The notes below the pieces were generated by a model, which was not told the DNA's origin, ran no database searches, and was given only the letters and a program-made list of their open reading frames with translations. Shown in pieces: positions 4,153 through 6,391 of a stretch of 6,391 nucleotides of DNA. A program made the translations under genes and the position numbers. The stretch is from Pseudomonadota bacterium (lineage in GTDB: Bacteria; Pseudomonadota; Alphaproteobacteria; Rhodospirillales; Magnetospirillaceae): assembly GCA_023426365.1 (NCBI GenBank), contig JAFAAW010000090.1:1-6391 (forward strand). The letters are read 5' to 3'. The first letter of the stretch is position 1. The number at the start of each line of letters is the position of its first letter.

Positions 4153-6231
4153 ATGGCTCGTTCGACGCCACTCGACCGTTATCGCAATATCGGCATCATG
4201 GCGCACATTGATGCCGGTAAGACGACCACGACCGAGCGGATTCTGTACTACACCGGAAAGTCCTATCGGATTGGCGAGGTCGATCACGGCACCGCCACCA
4301 TGGACTGGATGGAGCAGGAACAGGAACGGGGTATCACCATTACCTCCGCGGCCACCACCGCCTTTTGGCGCGACCATCGCGTCAACATCATCGATACGCC
4401 CGGCCACGTGGATTTCACCATCGAAGTGGAGCGCTCCTTGCGCGTCCTTGATGGTGCCGTGGCCGTGTTCGATGGCGTTGCCGGGGTGGAGCCGCAATCC
4501 GAGACAGTGTGGCGGCAGGCCGACAAGTACGGCGTGCCGCGCATCTGTTTCGTCAATAAGATGGACCGCGTCGGCGCCGATTTCGCCGCCACGGTATCCA
4601 TGATCGCCGACCGGCTGGGCGACCGTCCGCTGGTATTGGCGCTGCCCTATGCCCGGGACGGCCAGTTCCTCGGCATCATCGACCTGCTGCGCAATGTCGC
4701 GGTGGCATGGAAGGACGAGACGCTGGGCGCCGAGTTCCTGGACGCGCCGATCCCGCCCGACATCGCCGAGCAGGCCGCCACAGCCCGCCAGACCTTGATC
4801 GAGGCCGCCGTCGAACAGGACGATGCGGCCCTTGCCACATATCTGGGCGGCGACGAACCCGATCTTGGCACCCTCAAGCGCTGCATCCGCAAGGGCACCC
4901 TGGCGCGCGCCTTCGTGCCGGTGCTGTGCGGCGCCGCCTTCCGCAACAAGGGCGTGCAGCCGCTGCTGGACGCGGTGGTGGATTACCTGCCGTCGCCGCT
5001 GGACCTGGCCACCGTCAAGGGCTTCTTCGGCGGCCGCACCGGGTCGGTGGACCGGGCCGCCAATGACGACGCGCCCTTCGCCGGTCTGGCCTTCAAGGTC
5101 ATGCACGACCCGCTGGTGGGCAACCTCACTTTCGTGCGCGTCTATTCCGGCACCGTGCGCTGCGGCGACACCGTGCTCAACAGCGCCAAGGACTGCTCCG
5201 AAACCCTGGGTCGCATGCTGCTGATGCATGCCAACCTGCGCGAGGACGTGACCGAGGCGCGGGCCGGCGACATCGTCGCGGTGATCGGCCTCGAGAACAC
5301 CGGAACCGGCGACACGCTGTGCGCGCCCGAGGCGCCGGTGGTGCTGGAGAGCATGGATTTCCCCGAGCCGGTGATCGAGGTGGCGGTCGAACCCAAGACC
5401 GAGGCCGATGCCGAGATGATGGCGCGCGCCCTGGCCCATCTGGCGGCCGAGGACCCGTCCTTCCGCGTCGATGTCGATGCCGAGACCGGCCAGACCGTCA
5501 TCCGCGGCATGGGCGAGCTGCATCTGGAAATCATCGTCGATCGCCTGCGCCGCCAGTTCCGCGTCGAGGCCAATGTGGGCAAGCCCCAGGTCGCCTATCG
5601 CGAAACCATCACCCGCGCCGCCGAGGTGGACTACACCCACAACCGCCAGGCCGGCGGCATGGGGCAGTTCGCCCGCGTGCGCGTCGCCCTCGAGCCGGCC
5701 GCCGTCGGCGCCGGGGTGGTGTTCGAGAACAAGTCTCCCGCCGGGGCCGTTCCCAAGGAATACGTGCCCGGCGTGGAAAAGGGCCTGCGTTCCGCCATGG
5801 AAGGCGGCGTGGTCGCCGGTTTCCCGGTGACCGACGTGCGGGCCACGCTGACCGACGGTGCCGCCAACGACGTGGATTCGTCGGTGCTGGCGTTCGAGAT
5901 TGCTTCCCGGGCCGCCTGCCGCGATGGCCTCGCCAAGGCCGGCCCGAAGCTGTTGGAACCGGTGATGCGGGTCGAGGTGGTCACTCCCGACGACTATCTC
6001 GGCAACATCATCGGCGACCTGAATGGCCGACGTGGCCAGGTCACCGCCATGGAGACCCGTGGGTCCGCCCGCGTCGTCACCGCCATGGTTCCGTTGGCCA
6101 CCATGTTCGGCTATGTGAACACCCTGCGCTCGATGTCGCAGGGCCGTGCCCAGTACACGATGGTCTTCGACCATTACTCGGACGTCCCCGGCTCGATCGC
6201 CGAGGAGGTCCGGGCGCGACTGGCCGGCTGA
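4153..6231 (+). CDS. fusA: Elongation factor G, diverged at the domain IV tip and switch I
   Basis: EF-G is the GTPase that moves tRNAs and mRNA through the ribosome after peptide bond formation and, with RRF, splits ribosomes. The 692-residue length is normal. The G domain is intact: AHIDAGKT (17-24), RGITI (59-63), DTPGH with catalytic His85 (81-85) and NKMD (135-138). Later domains are recognisable, with GMGELHLEI in domain III and LRSMSQGRAQYTM in domain V. Several positions are unlike typical EF-G. Switch I reads EVDHGTATMDWM rather than EVHDGAATMDWM. The domain IV loop reads QAGGMGQF (499-506) rather than QSGGRGQY. The tip reads GAANDVDSS (569-577) rather than GxYHDVDSS, so Asn572 replaces the residue equivalent to E. 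coli His583. GAGAG (4142-4146) is a modest ribosome binding site 6 bases before the ATG. About 7 of some 57 Arg codons are CGT by hand count, against 22 of 34 in rpsL plus rpsG. It lies 25 bases after rpsG and is surely co-transcribed. The family is certain; whether it is the cell's main EF-G is open. Confidence 0.95.
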   Translation: MARSTPLDRYRNIGIMAHIDAGKTTTTERILYYTGKSYRIGEVDHGTATMDWMEQEQERGITITSAATTAFWRDHRVNIIDTPGHVDFTIEVERSLRVLDGAVAVFDGVAGVEPQSETVWRQADKYGVPRICFVNKMDRVGADFAATVSMIADRLGDRPLVLALPYARDGQFLGIIDLLRNVAVAWKDETLGAEFLDAPIPPDIAEQAATARQTLIEAAVEQDDAALATYLGGDEPDLGTLKRCIRKGTLARAFVPVLCGAAFRNKGVQPLLDAVVDYLPSPLDLATVKGFFGGRTGSVDRAANDDAPFAGLAFKVMHDPLVGNLTFVRVYSGTVRCGDTVLNSAKDCSETLGRMLLMHANLREDVTEARAGDIVAVIGLENTGTGDTLCAPEAPVVLESMDFPEPVIEVAVEPKTEADAEMMARALAHLAAEDPSFRVDVDAETGQTVIRGMGELHLEIIVDRLRRQFRVEANVGKPQVAYRETITRAAEVDYTHNRQAGGMGQFARVRVALEPAAVGAGVVFENKSPAGAVPKEYVPGVEKGLRSAMEGGVVAGFPVTDVRATLTDGAANDVDSSVLAFEIASRAACRDGLAKAGPKLLEPVMRVEVVTPDDYLGNIIGDLNGRRGQVTAMETRGSARVVTAMVPLATMFGYVNTLRSMSQGRAQYTMVFDHYSDVPGSIAEEVRARLAG

Positions 6232-6269
6232 CCCAATGAACCTTTATTCGAGGACGGAGTAAGAGAAAC

Positions 6270-6391
6270 ATGGCTAAGGCGAAATTCGAGCGCAGCAAGC
6301 CGCACTGCAACATCGGCACCATCGGTCACGTTGACCATGGCAAGACCTCGTTGACCGCGGCGATCACCAAGGTTCTGGCCGAGGCTGGTGG
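6270..6391 (+). CDS. tuf: Elongation factor Tu, N-terminal part cut by the window edge
   Basis: EF-Tu carries aminoacyl-tRNA to the ribosomal A site as a GTP complex. Only the first 40 residues are present, starting MAKAKFERSKPHCNIGTIGH, with the P-loop GHVDHGKT at 19-26. The frame is open to the right edge, so this is truncation by the window, not damage. GGAG (6256-6259) stands 10 bases before the ATG. The 38-base gap after fusA holds no hairpin or promoter that I can see, so tuf is read through from the str operon. Codons such as GGT, GTT and GCT recall rpsL and rpsG more than fusA. Alphaproteobacteria often have a second tuf copy near rplK and secE; that cannot be judged here. Confidence 0.97.
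   Translation, partial: MAKAKFERSKPHCNIGTIGHVDHGKTSLTAAITKVLAEAG

Noticed and set aside
3745..6174. 809-codon open frame on the minus strand opposite rpsG and fusA
   Set aside because: It runs across two highly conserved genes and the gap between them, and its product is rich in His, Gly and Asp with no domain. It is a shadow of GC bias at third positions.

Overview
The window reads like the chromosome of a high-GC alphaproteobacterium, most likely a Rhodospirillales member near Magnetospirillum. This rests on the strong G/C bias at third codon positions, on ribosomal proteins S12 and S7 and an EF-Tu start of alphaproteobacterial type, and on a -35 box of the CTTGAC form usual in that class. 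The genus is an inference from sequence style, not from a search.

Layout. Bases 1-92 hold a perfect GC-rich inverted repeat and a Shine-Dalgarno site. Bases 93-1775 (+) encode an orphan membrane sensor histidine kinase with a periplasmic Cache-type sensor. A short intergenic stretch with several small hairpins (1776-1897) leads into a rho-independent terminator (1898-1931). The terminator's distal arm overlaps the stop codon of a convergent gene. That gene (1921-2928, -) encodes a soluble protein with a lytic transglycosylase (SLT) domain and no visible signal peptide. Bases 2929-3273 form a divergent control region: an extended -10 for the SLT gene, a G-quadruplex-type G tract, a good sigma70-type promoter pointing right, and a structured leader that ends in an intrinsic terminator just before rpsL. 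From 3274 to the right edge runs the str operon: rpsL (S12), rpsG (S7), fusA (EF-G) and the start of tuf (EF-Tu), all on + with gaps of 11, 25 and 38 bases.

How they work together. S12 and S7 are parts of the 30S subunit, EF-G drives translocation and EF-Tu delivers aminoacyl-tRNA, so the right half is a core translation operon. The two left genes have no evident link to translation. Their presence means rpoC is not the immediate upstream neighbour of rpsL here, and the str genes appear to have their own promoter.

Most noteworthy. (1) The str leader carries a terminator 39 bases before the rpsL start codon with competing upstream pairings, which suggests transcription attenuation or a short stand-alone leader RNA. 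(2) The EF-G in this otherwise ordinary operon is unusual. Its domain IV tip has Ala-Asn where almost all EF-Gs have Tyr-His (E. coli His583), a neighbouring tip loop is altered, switch I has Asp-His instead of His-Asp, and the gene lacks the CGT-rich arginine codon use of rpsL and rpsG. It may be a diverged or specialised EF-G, and a second, canonical fusA elsewhere in the genome would be worth looking for.
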